In this document: positions 17,297 to 24,842 of the stretch, in pieces | Position numbering within the stretch: the stretch's first letter is position 1 | How the letters are laid out: each line of letters opens with the position of its first letter | Source: Candidatus Solincola sediminis | GTDB lineage: Bacteria; Actinomycetota; Geothermincolia; Geothermincolales; RBG-13-55-18 | Length of the DNA: 32,963 nucleotides | Direction: 5' to 3' | NCBI GenBank assembly: GCA_001767605.1 | Contig: MELM01000045.1 | Coordinates: forward strand, 28,825 to 61,787 | Notes under the pieces: model-generated | Told to the model about the DNA's origin: nothing | Database searches by the model: none | What the model saw: only the letters and a program-made list of their open reading frames with translations | Made by a program: the position numbers and the translations under genes

Positions 17297-17380
17297 CTAA
17301 AATTTCTCCGGCCGGATGAGTGCATAGAAGAGATATACGAGAATCGCCAATGCTATCAACGCGACCACCAATTCTTCCAT
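17297..17380 (-). CDS. kdpF: KdpF, small stabilising subunit (not in ORF track)
   Basis: This 27-residue single-helix peptide begins MEELVVALIALAILVYLF and ends YALIRPEKF, the signature ending (LxxPEKF/ERF) of KdpF. It lies immediately upstream of kdpA, where KdpF belongs, and is preceded by TAGGTG as ribosome binding site. It stabilises the KdpABC complex in the membrane in E. coli. It was found by reading the gap because it is far below the ORF-track cutoff. Confidence 0.93.
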   Translation of the reverse strand: MEELVVALIALAILVYLFYALIRPEKF

Positions 17381-17388
17381 CCCCACAC

Positions 17389-17472
17389 CTACAGTTTTTC
17401 ACACGCTTTAAGCAGGAGAAAAAATGAAGCAAGAGCGGCCAGCAACACCACGGCGAACAACAGATCGAGCAT
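17389..17472 (-). CDS. 27-residue membrane peptide upstream of kdpF (not in ORF track)
   Basis: An ATG with GGGAG seven bases upstream opens a 27-codon ORF. It has one hydrophobic helix (MLDLLFAVVLLAALASFFLL) followed by a short Cys-containing charged end, LKACEKL. It stops 8 bases before kdpF, its TAG being part of the kdpF ribosome binding site. From memory, other bacteria have a similar unnamed peptide ending in a (V/L)-x-x-C-(D/E)-(R/K)-(I/L) motif just before kdpF, so this may be a conserved but undescribed Kdp-associated peptide. It is the first gene of the cluster. The divergent spacer beyond it should hold the promoter, but I see only weak candidates. Confidence 0.7.
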   Translation of the reverse strand: MLDLLFAVVLLAALASFFLLLKACEKL

Positions 17473-17576
17473 CAGGATACTCCCGCTTCTCTCTTACAAC
17501 CTCATAAATAATGCATGCCGACCAGGCCCTTAAACGCTTATTATATCTCCGCGAGCAGTGCATGTTAAATACTGAT

Positions 17577-17606
17577 TTGATGGCAGGAATGAGAACCGCT
17601 TATTGT
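17577..17606 (+). promoter_or_regulatory. Candidate promoter of the P-type ATPase gene
   Basis: TTGATG and TATTGT are separated by 18 bases, 70 bases upstream of the chosen ATG. The spacer between the divergent kdp cluster and this gene (17473-17675, about 200 bp) is AT-richer than its surroundings and must hold the promoters for both directions. No clear operator palindrome was seen. Confidence 0.35.
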
Positions 17607-17675
17607 ATCGACCCGCCTCGAGTCTTAATATGCAATAAATGGATAAGGAGCAAAGAAACAGTAAGAGGCCGATTT

Positions 17676-20480
17676 ATGGATAGCAGCATTTTCACGACTT
17701 CCGAAAACGAGATATTCGATCTTCTCCATACCGACCAGGCGGGACTTACGCTTCAGGATGCAAAGAAGCGCCTGGAGGAAGTCGGCAGAAACGTGATCGA
17801 GAAAAAAGCCGGCGTTCCTCTCTGGCGCAAAATGATTACCAACTTCACACACTTTTTCGCGATCATGCTCTGGCTCGCCGCGGTACTCTCCTTCATAGGG
17901 GATATGCCTGAACTCGGCTATGCTTGCATTGCAGTCATAATCATTAACGGCATCTTCACTTTCTGGCAGGAGTTCAAAGCCGAGAAGGCTATCGAGAGCC
18001 TGCAGAAGATACTCCCCAAGAAAGCACGCGTGTTACGCGCGGGCGAGGAAATGGAAATAGACGCGGAAGAGCTCGTTCCGGGTGATCTTGTGGTCTTCGA
18101 AGCGGGCAACAGCATCAGCGCCGACACCCGGCTTATAGAATCGCGGGAGATGCGGGTAAATAATTCGGCTCTGACCGGTGAGTCGGAGCCGCAGATGAGA
18201 ATATCCGAGGCGCTGGGAGAAGAAAAAAGTTCCCTCGCCGACCTTCCCAATATGGTTTTCGCAGGAACCAGTGTCACCGCGGGAAGCGGAAGAGGCGTGG
18301 TCTATGCAACCGGAATGAATACTGAACTGGGAAGGATCGCTTACCTCACTCAAGAGGTAAAAGAGGACCTGAGCCCGCTGCAAAAGGAAATGGGAAAGGT
18401 TACCAAAATCCTGGGGGGTATTGCCACGGGCCTGGGTGTCCTCTTTTTCTGCCTCGGGGCTTTTGTTATGCATATGGGAAGGGCCAGCTCATTCATGTTC
18501 GCTATCGGAATTATCGTCGCAAATGTCCCGGAAGGCCTTCTGCCGACGGTGACCCTGGCGCTCGCCATGGGAACTCAACGAATGGCCAAGAGGCACGCCC
18601 TCATCAAAAAACTATCGTCCGTCGAGACGCTGGGGAGCACAACGGTTATCTGCACTGATAAGACCGGGACTTTGACCACCAACGAGATGACGGTTCGTGA
18701 GATATGGGTGGCCGACCGCGACGTAAATGTTGAGGGTGTCGGATACGAACCGAGCGGAGAATTCAGTATCGGGGGAAAGCCCCTGGACGAAGAGGACGAC
18801 CGCAGCCTTTCCCAATTGCTGCGCATCGCGAGTTTCTGCAACAATTCACGCCTGATCCAGCCTGGCGAAGGCGAGGATCAATGGAGCATTCTTGGCGATC
18901 CTACCGAGGCGGCCTTGCTCGTTTCCGCCTGGAAATTCAAATACGATTACGAGACGGAGCTGCGCCTGCATCCTCGTTATTACGAAATACCTTTCGATTC
19001 GAGACGCAAGCGAATGACGACCGTGCACAGCGTGGTTGTTGGGATGGAGGCCATGGTAAAAGGAGCTCCCATGGAAGTCCTCTCGTTATGCAACAAGTTA
19101 TGGACACCGCAGGGAGTACGGGATCTTACAGAGTCCGATCGCGGGAAAATCGCCGCCAAGAATGATGAGTACGCGCTGCAGGCTTTACGGGTCCTCGCTT
19201 TCGCCTATCGCGACGATATTCCCGTTCAGAAACATTATGAGGTTGAGGAAGTCGAGAGGGATCTGGTTTTCGTCGGCCTGGCCGGAATGCTCGATCCCCC
19301 CAGGCCTGAAGTCGCGAAAGCCATAGAAGAATGCCGCACGGCGGGCATTAAAGTGATCATGATCACCGGGGACTATGGAATGACGGCTGAATCGGTAGCC
19401 CGGCGGATCGGGCTCGTGCGGGGCAAATCGGTCCGGGTGGTCACGGGTCTCGACATAGATGAGATGAACGATGAGGAGTTGCTGGCCGCACTCGAAGAGC
19501 CGGAGGTTATTTTTGCGCGGGTTGCTCCCGAACACAAGATGCGGGTTGCACTCGTGTTGAAGAGCAGGGGAGAGATAGTGGCCATGACCGGAGACGGGGT
19601 AAACGATGCCCCCGCGCTCAAAGCGGCCGACATCGGTGTGGCCATGGGCATCACCGGGACCGACGTCGCCAAAGAGGCGGCCGAGATGATACTTACCGAC
19701 GATAATTTCGCCTCTATCGTTAGCGCAATCGAGGAAGGCCGGGCTGTCTATGCCAACCTGAGGCGCTTCGTCACTTACATTCTTGCGAGCAACATCCCCG
19801 AAATCCTGCCCTTCCTTATCTTCGTCATCGCCAAGGTACCTCTACCTCTCACTGTAATGCAGATCCTCGCAGTAGATCTTGGAACCGATCTTCTGCCCGC
19901 CCTCGCACTGGGAACCGAGAAGCCCGAACCCGGTCTGATGAAAAAACCACCAAGACCCCGAAGCGAGCGGCTACTAAACTTGCCGCTTTTCGGCAGGGCA
20001 TACGGCTACTTGGGGATGGTAGAAGGAATCTTGAGCCTGGCCGCCTTCTTTTTCGTGTACCTTATAAACGGCTGGCGCCCCTCGATGGGGGTCTCCGCCA
20101 TGGCCGCAAGCGGAAGCCTTTACGTTATGGCGACTACGGCCTGCCACCATACTATCGTCACAACTCAGATGGGAAACGGCTTCGCCTGCCGCACGGAGAG
20201 GGAATCCATCTTCAAGGTGGGATTCACAACCAATACTTTTTACCTCTGGGGCATTCTTTCTGAGATAATAATTCTGCTCATGTTCCTTTATGTGCCGCCC
20301 TTCCCGAGCTTCTTCGGCTTCGCGCCGGTGAATGGGTGGGTCTGGCTGTTTATGTTCGCCTGCGCCCCCGCTCCATTGGTGGCAGATGAGATCAGGAAGG
20401 CGATAGTCAGGCGCCGGCAAACGAGAACCATGCCCAAGGGAGATATCCATGGGGGATTATCCAAGGAAACGCCGGCCTGA
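17676..20480 (+). CDS. P2-type cation-transporting ATPase, Na,K-ATPase alpha-like
   Basis: The 934-residue ATPase starts at MDSSIFTTSENEIFDLL (AAGAGG upstream); the track's extra 55 residues look non-coding. Landmarks are TGES at 167-170, VPEGLLPTVTLALAMGTQRM in M4 (Glu about 286), CTDKTGTLTTNEM with Asp 328, KGAPMEV in the N-domain, GDGVNDAPALKAADIGVAMG from about 639, and ten predicted helices. M5-M6 (ILASNIPEILPFL, ILAVDLGTDLLPALALG) keep the Ser-Asn-Glu and Asp-Asp positions that bind ions in Na,K-ATPase. In M8 the QWAD motif of the animal pump reads QMGN, so the Asp of sodium site III is Asn. No beta subunit is present. It lies divergent to kdp and ahead of a TrkA pair. The transported ion is not certain: Na+, K+, H+ and Ca2+ are all possible. 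Confidence 0.9.
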   Translation: MDSSIFTTSENEIFDLLHTDQAGLTLQDAKKRLEEVGRNVIEKKAGVPLWRKMITNFTHFFAIMLWLAAVLSFIGDMPELGYACIAVIIINGIFTFWQEFKAEKAIESLQKILPKKARVLRAGEEMEIDAEELVPGDLVVFEAGNSISADTRLIESREMRVNNSALTGESEPQMRISEALGEEKSSLADLPNMVFAGTSVTAGSGRGVVYATGMNTELGRIAYLTQEVKEDLSPLQKEMGKVTKILGGIATGLGVLFFCLGAFVMHMGRASSFMFAIGIIVANVPEGLLPTVTLALAMGTQRMAKRHALIKKLSSVETLGSTTVICTDKTGTLTTNEMTVREIWVADRDVNVEGVGYEPSGEFSIGGKPLDEEDDRSLSQLLRIASFCNNSRLIQPGEGEDQWSILGDPTEAALLVSAWKFKYDYETELRLHPRYYEIPFDSRRKRMTTVHSVVVGMEAMVKGAPMEVLSLCNKLWTPQGVRDLTESDRGKIAAKNDEYALQALRVLAFAYRDDIPVQKHYEVEEVERDLVFVGLAGMLDPPRPEVAKAIEECRTAGIKVIMITGDYGMTAESVARRIGLVRGKSVRVVTGLDIDEMNDEELLAALEEPEVIFARVAPEHKMRVALVLKSRGEIVAMTGDGVNDAPALKAADIGVAMGITGTDVAKEAAEMILTDDNFASIVSAIEEGRAVYANLRRFVTYILASNIPEILPFLIFVIAKVPLPLTVMQILAVDLGTDLLPALALGTEKPEPGLMKKPPRPRSERLLNLPLFGRAYGYLGMVEGILSLAAFFFVYLINGWRPSMGVSAMAASGSLYVMATTACHHTIVTTQMGNGFACRTERESIFKVGFTTNTFYLWGILSEIIILLMFLYVPPFPSFFGFAPVNGWVWLFMFACAPAPLVADEIRKAIVRRRQTRTMPKGDIHGGLSKETPA

Positions 20481-20490
20481 GGCCGTGATT

Positions 20491-20661
20491 CTTAGTACAG
20501 CGTTTTGTAAATACGGTCACGCACCGAGAGCGCCGGGGCGCCGCGCCGGCAAGGCGCGCGACTGAGGCATACTCTGCGAGTATGTCGCAGGGAGCGGAAC
20601 GAAGCTGGCGTGGATGCAGCGGCGGTCGAATGCGACCGTATTTATGAAATGCTGTACTTAG
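20491..20661. mobile_element. MITE-like element with 30-bp terminal inverted repeats
   Basis: The ends of this 171-bp non-coding segment are imperfect inverted repeats matching at 25 of 30 positions. Left end: CTTAGTACAGCGTTTTGTAA; the right end read in reverse starts CTAAGTACAGCATTTCATAA. Both continue AATACGGTC. CTTAG occurs directly at both ends and could be a 4-5 bp target duplication. The interior is GC-rich and contains a perfect hairpin (CATACTC-TGC-GAGTATG, 20568-20584). It has no coding capacity and fills nearly the whole gap between the ATPase and trkA genes. Confidence 0.75.
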
Positions 20662-20702
20662 GGAAAGTTGGAGATGTTAAGCCGAACTAGGAGATGAGGT
20701 TT

Positions 20703-21353
20703 ATGCACGTCGTGATTATGGGGTGTGGAAGAGTGGGGTCCCGACTGGCAAGACGCCTCACTAAGCGAGGGCACAGCGTAGCCGTGATCGATAAGGACCC
20801 GAGAGCTTTTCATTTGTTGGATGTGGATTTCAAAGGGACCAAGGTCGAAGGGGTAGGGTTCGATGCCGATGTCCTGGAAAAAGCCGCCATAAAAAAAGCC
20901 GACGTCTTTCTGGCGGTCAGCAGTGGGGACAACTCGAATTTTGTTTCATGCAAGATCGCCAAGGACATCTATAGGGTACCGAAGGTACTGGCCCGAATCT
21001 ACGATCCGAGGCGGGCGCAGATCTATCGTCGTATGGGAATACCAACTGTGGCCCCGGTCGCCTGGGCGACCGCCAAAATATCGGATTTGATCTTCTTGAA
21101 GCAATCTTATTCCAGGGATACCTTCGGCAGCGGAGAGGTGGAACTCATCGAGTTCGAACTCCCGCCCAACCTTACCGGCCGGCTGGTCCGCGATTTTGAA
21201 GTGGCCGGAGAGATTCATATAGGTTCGATAGAGAGGGAAGGAGCCGCTTTCATCCCGGTGCCCGGCACTGCCCTCATTAAAAACGACTTGCTGAATGTTA
21301 TGGTTTTGAGATCGAGCATACCCAAGTTCAAAAAGATGTTCTTCATGGATTGA
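20703..21353 (+). CDS. trkA: TrkA-family RCK protein, GCGRVG type
   Basis: The 216-residue RCK_N-RCK_C protein starts at MHVVIMGCGRVGSRLARRL. The ATG at 20703 is preferred over the one at 20694 because AGGAG directly abuts the first and lies nine bases before the second. RCK_N has Asp after the second strand (VAVIDKDP), SSGDNSN, and ARIYDPRR. A short linker leads to an RCK_C domain (about 140-205) and a basic Lys-Phe tail (KFKKMFFMD). It is the first member of the third TrkA pair and follows the P-type ATPase on the same strand after the MITE-like insertion. No channel gene lies next to this pair, so it may serve trkH of the opposite cluster or a distant transporter. Confidence 0.9.
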   Translation: MHVVIMGCGRVGSRLARRLTKRGHSVAVIDKDPRAFHLLDVDFKGTKVEGVGFDADVLEKAAIKKADVFLAVSSGDNSNFVSCKIAKDIYRVPKVLARIYDPRRAQIYRRMGIPTVAPVAWATAKISDLIFLKQSYSRDTFGSGEVELIEFELPPNLTGRLVRDFEVAGEIHIGSIEREGAAFIPVPGTALIKNDLLNVMVLRSSIPKFKKMFFMD

Positions 21354-21371
21354 ATCCGAACGGAGGTTGAA

Positions 21372-22049
21372 ATGAAAATATTGATAACCGGGGGAGGAAT
21401 AGTCGGATCCTTTCTTGCCAATGTTCTCTCCGACAAGAACGAAGTGACCCTGGTAGAAAAGGATCCCGAAAAGATCCACGCTCTTATAGAGCGAACCCAT
21501 GCCGTGAGGATCATCAACGAGGATGGCTGCGAACCCTGGGTCCTGGAGTTCGCCGGCGTGAAGGAAAGTGATATAGTGCTGGGCGTTACCGGCGACGATG
21601 AAGACAACCTCGTCATCTCTTACCTGTCCAAATTCGAATACGAAGTGCCCCGCATAATCGCCAGGGTGAACAATCCCAAGAATCGCTGGCTCTACCAGAA
21701 GGATTTCGGCGTGGATATCGAAGTCAGCGCCTCCGATATCATAGCGACCATAGTGGAGGAAGAGACGACCCTTGGCGAGGTCATAACGGTTATGAAACTG
21801 AAATCGGGCGATATAGGGCTTGTGGAGATTACCGTGCCCGAGGACAGCCGAGCCGTGAATCAAACATTATCGGATCTCGAATTGCCGGGAGAGACCCTGG
21901 TCGTGACTATCGTCCGTAATGACGCAATGAGAATTCCAACGGCAGATACGGTGCTGATAAAAGGTGACAGGGTCCTGGCGATGACCAGCTTAAAGAATAA
22001 AGAAGCCCTTGAGAACATCCTCGGCCACAGCACCGGTGGAAGTCGTTAA
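21372..22049 (+). CDS. trkA: TrkA-family RCK protein, GGGIVG type
   Basis: The 225-residue RCK_N-RCK_C protein is the second member of the third pair, 18 bases downstream of its partner with GGAGG before the ATG. It shows ITGGGIVGSFLANVL, Glu after the second strand (VTLVEKDP), TGDDEDN, and ARVNNPKN. An EEETTLGEVITVMKLKSGDI linker into RCK_C closely matches the trkH-adjacent TrkA (ERETTLGDIMTLYTLQKGKL). This suggests the two GGG-type proteins are close paralogs. It ends 15 bases before a convergent gene; no terminator hairpin is visible in that gap. Confidence 0.92.
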   Translation: MKILITGGGIVGSFLANVLSDKNEVTLVEKDPEKIHALIERTHAVRIINEDGCEPWVLEFAGVKESDIVLGVTGDDEDNLVISYLSKFEYEVPRIIARVNNPKNRWLYQKDFGVDIEVSASDIIATIVEEETTLGEVITVMKLKSGDIGLVEITVPEDSRAVNQTLSDLELPGETLVVTIVRNDAMRIPTADTVLIKGDRVLAMTSLKNKEALENILGHSTGGSR

Positions 22050-22064
22050 GTAAGCGACATTCCT

Positions 22065-22592
22065 TTAATCGTCATCGTCCTCGTCTTTGTCTTCATCCCT
22101 TGACTGAGGTTTTGCATCAGGCGGCGTCGGGGTCTGTGGACTGGGAGCAGTGACGACATCCGGCGCAGTGCCAGGCGTCGACGGTGCCGGATTGCCCGGC
22201 TGACCCGGTGAAGGCCCGGTTACGACATCCGGCGCAGTGCGAGGCGTCGACGGTGCCGAGGCCCCGCCGGGGCTCGGTGCGGTTGTGATGTCAGGTGAAG
22301 CCGCGCCGGCAGGCCCGGTCCCCGCCGGGCTGGCTGAAGGAGTGACATCAGGATCCAGATTCGTCTCGGGATTGGCCGGGGTCGGAGAGGTCGTTAAGTC
22401 TTCCTGATTTTCGCCCGCCTGTGGGGTAGCGGATGATACCGCGGAATTACCACCCTCGCTGCCCGCCTTCATATGTCGCGCATCCGGATCCAATCCGAAA
22501 GCCAAGGTCAAAGCCATCAGGTATACGGCGATCCCTGTGGCAATAGCAATCAAGGGGCGGCCCTTGTTCTGGGGCTTATTAGGGTCTTTCAT
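22065..22592 (-). CDS. Proline/threonine/serine-rich membrane-anchored protein with acidic tail
   Basis: The 175-residue protein is taken from MKDPNKPQNKGRPLIAI, where GGGGAG precedes the ATG; the track's earlier start has no support. A basic N-terminus and one hydrophobic helix (about 13-33) are followed by a disordered Pro/Ser/Thr/Ala/Gly-rich segment. It carries imperfect TAPDVVT-PSP-like repeats. The C-terminus is strongly acidic (SRDEDKDEDDDD). It is probably exported and held by the uncleaved signal anchor, with the low-complexity part reaching into the wall. I do not recognise a family. The 125 bp upstream contain a TAGAAT hexamer but no convincing full promoter. Confidence 0.65.
   Translation of the reverse strand: MKDPNKPQNKGRPLIAIATGIAVYLMALTLAFGLDPDARHMKAGSEGGNSAVSSATPQAGENQEDLTTSPTPANPETNLDPDVTPSASPAGTGPAGAASPDITTAPSPGGASAPSTPRTAPDVVTGPSPGQPGNPAPSTPGTAPDVVTAPSPQTPTPPDAKPQSRDEDKDEDDDD
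22153..22258. repeat. Tandem 69-bp repeat inside the proline-rich gene
   Basis: Two 37-base blocks (22153-22189 and 22222-22258) starting ACGACATCCGGCGCAGTGC and ending GTCGACGGTGCCG are identical except for one base. They lie 69 bases apart and encode the repeated APSTP-TAPDVVT stretch. A recent in-frame duplication is the simplest explanation. Confidence 0.85.
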
Positions 22593-22717
22593 GTTGCTCT
22601 CCCCTCTGCTCAGCCTGATTCTATCGGCACAATGTAGGTAATAACGGCTTACCTGTGAGGCCCTTACAAGCATAGGCAAAACAGCAGGTAGGCGGTATTG
22701 ATCTTTATCAAGCCCGC

Positions 22718-23830
22718 TTAGAAGGCTGGCTGCGGTGCGAGGGGTAGCTCTTGCCTGTGTGCGCGGCGCCGGAAATGAGCCAGATCGACAAAAGCTTCGA
22801 GCCGGGTGGCTACACCCGCCTTTCCGGTCATTTCATCGATAACAAGGGAGAGCACGGGTATTCCCAGATCCTGCGAAACCATGGGAAGGATGCTCTTGGC
22901 GATGGTTTCCGGCATACATGTGAAGGGCATGAGGTGAACGACCCCGTCAAAACCGTGGCGGTGAAAGAGCACTGTGTTCCCCACCGAGTGCAGCCCTTCT
23001 CCCCCCACGGCATGGGTGAGGTAGGGTCTCGCTGCTTCCTCGGACTCGCTGTCATGATGGCCGGCGATGGGTTTGTTTCCCGACGGCCTCAGCCAGTCAG
23101 TGAGGTAGATATTACGCTCGACATAAGCTCCCAGATAACCGAGCTGTTCCTCTACTTGCAGGTTGAAAAACGGTTCGAGGACCAGATAAAACTCTCCGAT
23201 GATTCCGATCTTGATCGGCTGCCTCTCCGTCTTGGGTACCGAGTGCAATAACTCGAACCCTTCCCGCTCGACCCGCCTCAGCCTGTCGTAGCCATCGCAC
23301 TGGAATACCATCTCGTAGCATTCCTTGAGGGCCGACGTGGTTGCGCCCTTATCCCTGTCGAGGTAGCGCTGATGCAAGGCCTGCTGCTCGAGCCGGTCTA
23401 TGAGGTAGGCCTTCGAAAGGGCAATTTTTACCGCGCGGGCGAGCGAAGTCCAGGAGGCGCTTTGCTTCAGCCGCCGTAATTGCCTCATGAGCAGGGGCAT
23501 TTTCCCCAGGTGAAAAGTGAGTGGTACCATTTCGAATTCATAGCCGGCATCTTCCAGGATGCGTCTCTGGGTCTCGGCGTAGTACCCGAAACGACAAGGC
23601 CCTCGGCCGGCGACCATTATCAGTGTATCGGCACCCGCCTCGATGGCCTCGATGAAGTTACCCAAAGTCGTTTTTAGGGGAAAGCAAGCGAATTCCGGGC
23701 CGTAGCGCGCGCCGAGTTCCAGGGTCCGCTCCGAGTTTGGCGGTGCCGGCACGTATTCCAGCCCCAGTTCCTCGAATACGCTGGCGAGAACCACCTCCAG
23801 GCTTCCCATATGCGGCCAGCTTATTTTCAT
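22718..23830 (-). CDS. 2-hydroxyacyl-CoA dehydratase/activase-related protein (COG3581-like)
   Basis: The 370-residue protein starts at MKISWPHMGSLEVVLASVFE, in an ATGA overlap with the upstream gene; the track's extra 82 residues are the shadow of that gene. Family-like features are a Cys in GPEFACFPLKTTLGNFIEA, a second in MVAGRGPCRFGYYAETQRRI, and a third in LMPFTCMPETIAKSIL. These are the kind of cysteines that hold an Fe-S cluster in HgdB-like dehydratase subunits. It pairs with the next gene, as COG3580/COG3581 proteins usually do. The true substrate is unknown in this family, and a dehydratase reaction should not be assumed. Confidence 0.75.
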   Translation of the reverse strand: MKISWPHMGSLEVVLASVFEELGLEYVPAPPNSERTLELGARYGPEFACFPLKTTLGNFIEAIEAGADTLIMVAGRGPCRFGYYAETQRRILEDAGYEFEMVPLTFHLGKMPLLMRQLRRLKQSASWTSLARAVKIALSKAYLIDRLEQQALHQRYLDRDKGATTSALKECYEMVFQCDGYDRLRRVEREGFELLHSVPKTERQPIKIGIIGEFYLVLEPFFNLQVEEQLGYLGAYVERNIYLTDWLRPSGNKPIAGHHDSESEEAARPYLTHAVGGEGLHSVGNTVLFHRHGFDGVVHLMPFTCMPETIAKSILPMVSQDLGIPVLSLVIDEMTGKAGVATRLEAFVDLAHFRRRAHRQELPLAPQPAF

Positions 23831-24819
23831 ACCGCGACCACCACCCGGTTGTCGGCTTCGGCCCTGTCCTTCTTGCGCCGCAACATATCGACGAAGGCTT
23901 CGATGCGCGTGAGGAAGCCCCCCTCGCCCGTATGCTCGTCCATAACCAGAGTCATCATGGGTACGGTATCCATCGACCTTATCTCCTGCTCGCACAGGAC
24001 GCGGATTATCGAATCCGGGCCGCAGGGGAAAGAGATCATGAAGATGATCCCATCCACCAGCTTGTAGCGCCCGCAAGCGAGGATCGCACCCGCGATTTCC
24101 TGTTCGTAGCTCCAGTAGATTTCCTGCGGCAGCTTCTTTAGTTCGAGCTCTCGCAGCGTCTCCGGCACCATGTCGGCGGTCATGACGTCTACGCCCATCG
24201 CACCCAACCTCTCCAGAAGAGACATGGTGGTGAAGGTATCATAAACATTGTAATGATGGCCTATAACACCCACCCTCAGTTCCCGTCCCTCGCACAGCCG
24301 CTGCTCCGATCCGCCCTCCAATGCCTGCTTGTGATCGACTCCCATGGTTAATTTTTCCAGATACGATCCATGTTCCTTCCAAGCCTCGATTCCGGATGAG
24401 ATTATCTTCGCCGGATTACGGGTGAAGCGGCGCCCAGTCGAATAAACGGCGCGATAATTGGTCCACAGGCCGAAATGGAAATCTATGGTAGGCGCGATAA
24501 TGTCTACTTTTTCCCCGACGGCGCTCTTAGCCATATCCGGCAATCCCAGCATCTTGGGGCAGGTGTGCGTATTCTTCTTCACGCTGACCAGCCTCGGTAC
24601 GAACAGGGCGTCGACCTTGTCCTTCAGGGCAAGAACGTGCCCGTAGAATACCTTCACCGGCAGGCAGCTCTCATTCTCCGCTTTGCTCACCCCCGAGGTG
24701 AGTATGGATCGGGTAGTCTCTCCCGATTCGACTACCTCCGCTCCCAATGCATTGAGAAAAGAGTTCCACAGCCGGCCGTAACGAAAATAGAGCAATCCCC
24801 CAGGGATTCCAACCTTCAT
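23827..24819 (-). CDS. Acyl-CoA dehydratase activase-related protein (DUF2229/COG3580-like)
   Basis: The 330-residue protein uses the ATG at 24819 (GGGGTG upstream) rather than the GTG at 24831. It begins MKVGIPGGLLYFRYGRLWNSF, the usual opening of this family. It carries Cys in NESCLPVKVFYGHVLAL, KKNTHTCPKMLGLPD, and MISFPCGPDSIIRVLCEQE, and ends near VMDEHTGEGGFLTRIEAFVD. The last motif resembles DEMTGKAGVATRLEAFVDL in the partner protein, showing that the two are distant paralogs. It lies 23 bases after an acyl carrier protein gene. The large ATP-binding activase (COG1924-type) that often accompanies such pairs is not in the window. Confidence 0.78.
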   Translation of the reverse strand: MKVGIPGGLLYFRYGRLWNSFLNALGAEVVESGETTRSILTSGVSKAENESCLPVKVFYGHVLALKDKVDALFVPRLVSVKKNTHTCPKMLGLPDMAKSAVGEKVDIIAPTIDFHFGLWTNYRAVYSTGRRFTRNPAKIISSGIEAWKEHGSYLEKLTMGVDHKQALEGGSEQRLCEGRELRVGVIGHHYNVYDTFTTMSLLERLGAMGVDVMTADMVPETLRELELKKLPQEIYWSYEQEIAGAILACGRYKLVDGIIFMISFPCGPDSIIRVLCEQEIRSMDTVPMMTLVMDEHTGEGGFLTRIEAFVDMLRRKKDRAEADNRVVVAV

Positions 24820-24842
24820 TTGACACCCCACGTCTCAGAGAT

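Noticed and set aside
17511-17675. N-terminal extension of the P-type ATPase ORF
   Set aside because: The added 55 residues are unlike any ATPase N-terminus and cover the AT-rich promoter region; AAGAGG supports the ATG at 17676.
20946-21863. 305-aa ORF on the - strand across two trkA genes
   Set aside because: Antisense shadow: it crosses two intact genes and their spacer and shows no recognisable domain.
22153-22258. Mobile or regulatory repeat
   Set aside because: It is in frame inside the proline-rich gene and codes for repeated peptide, so it is a coding tandem duplication.
23831-24076. N-terminal extension of the COG3581-like ORF
   Set aside because: These 82 residues overlap the upstream gene in another frame; the ATGA start at 23830 gives the family's normal N-terminus.
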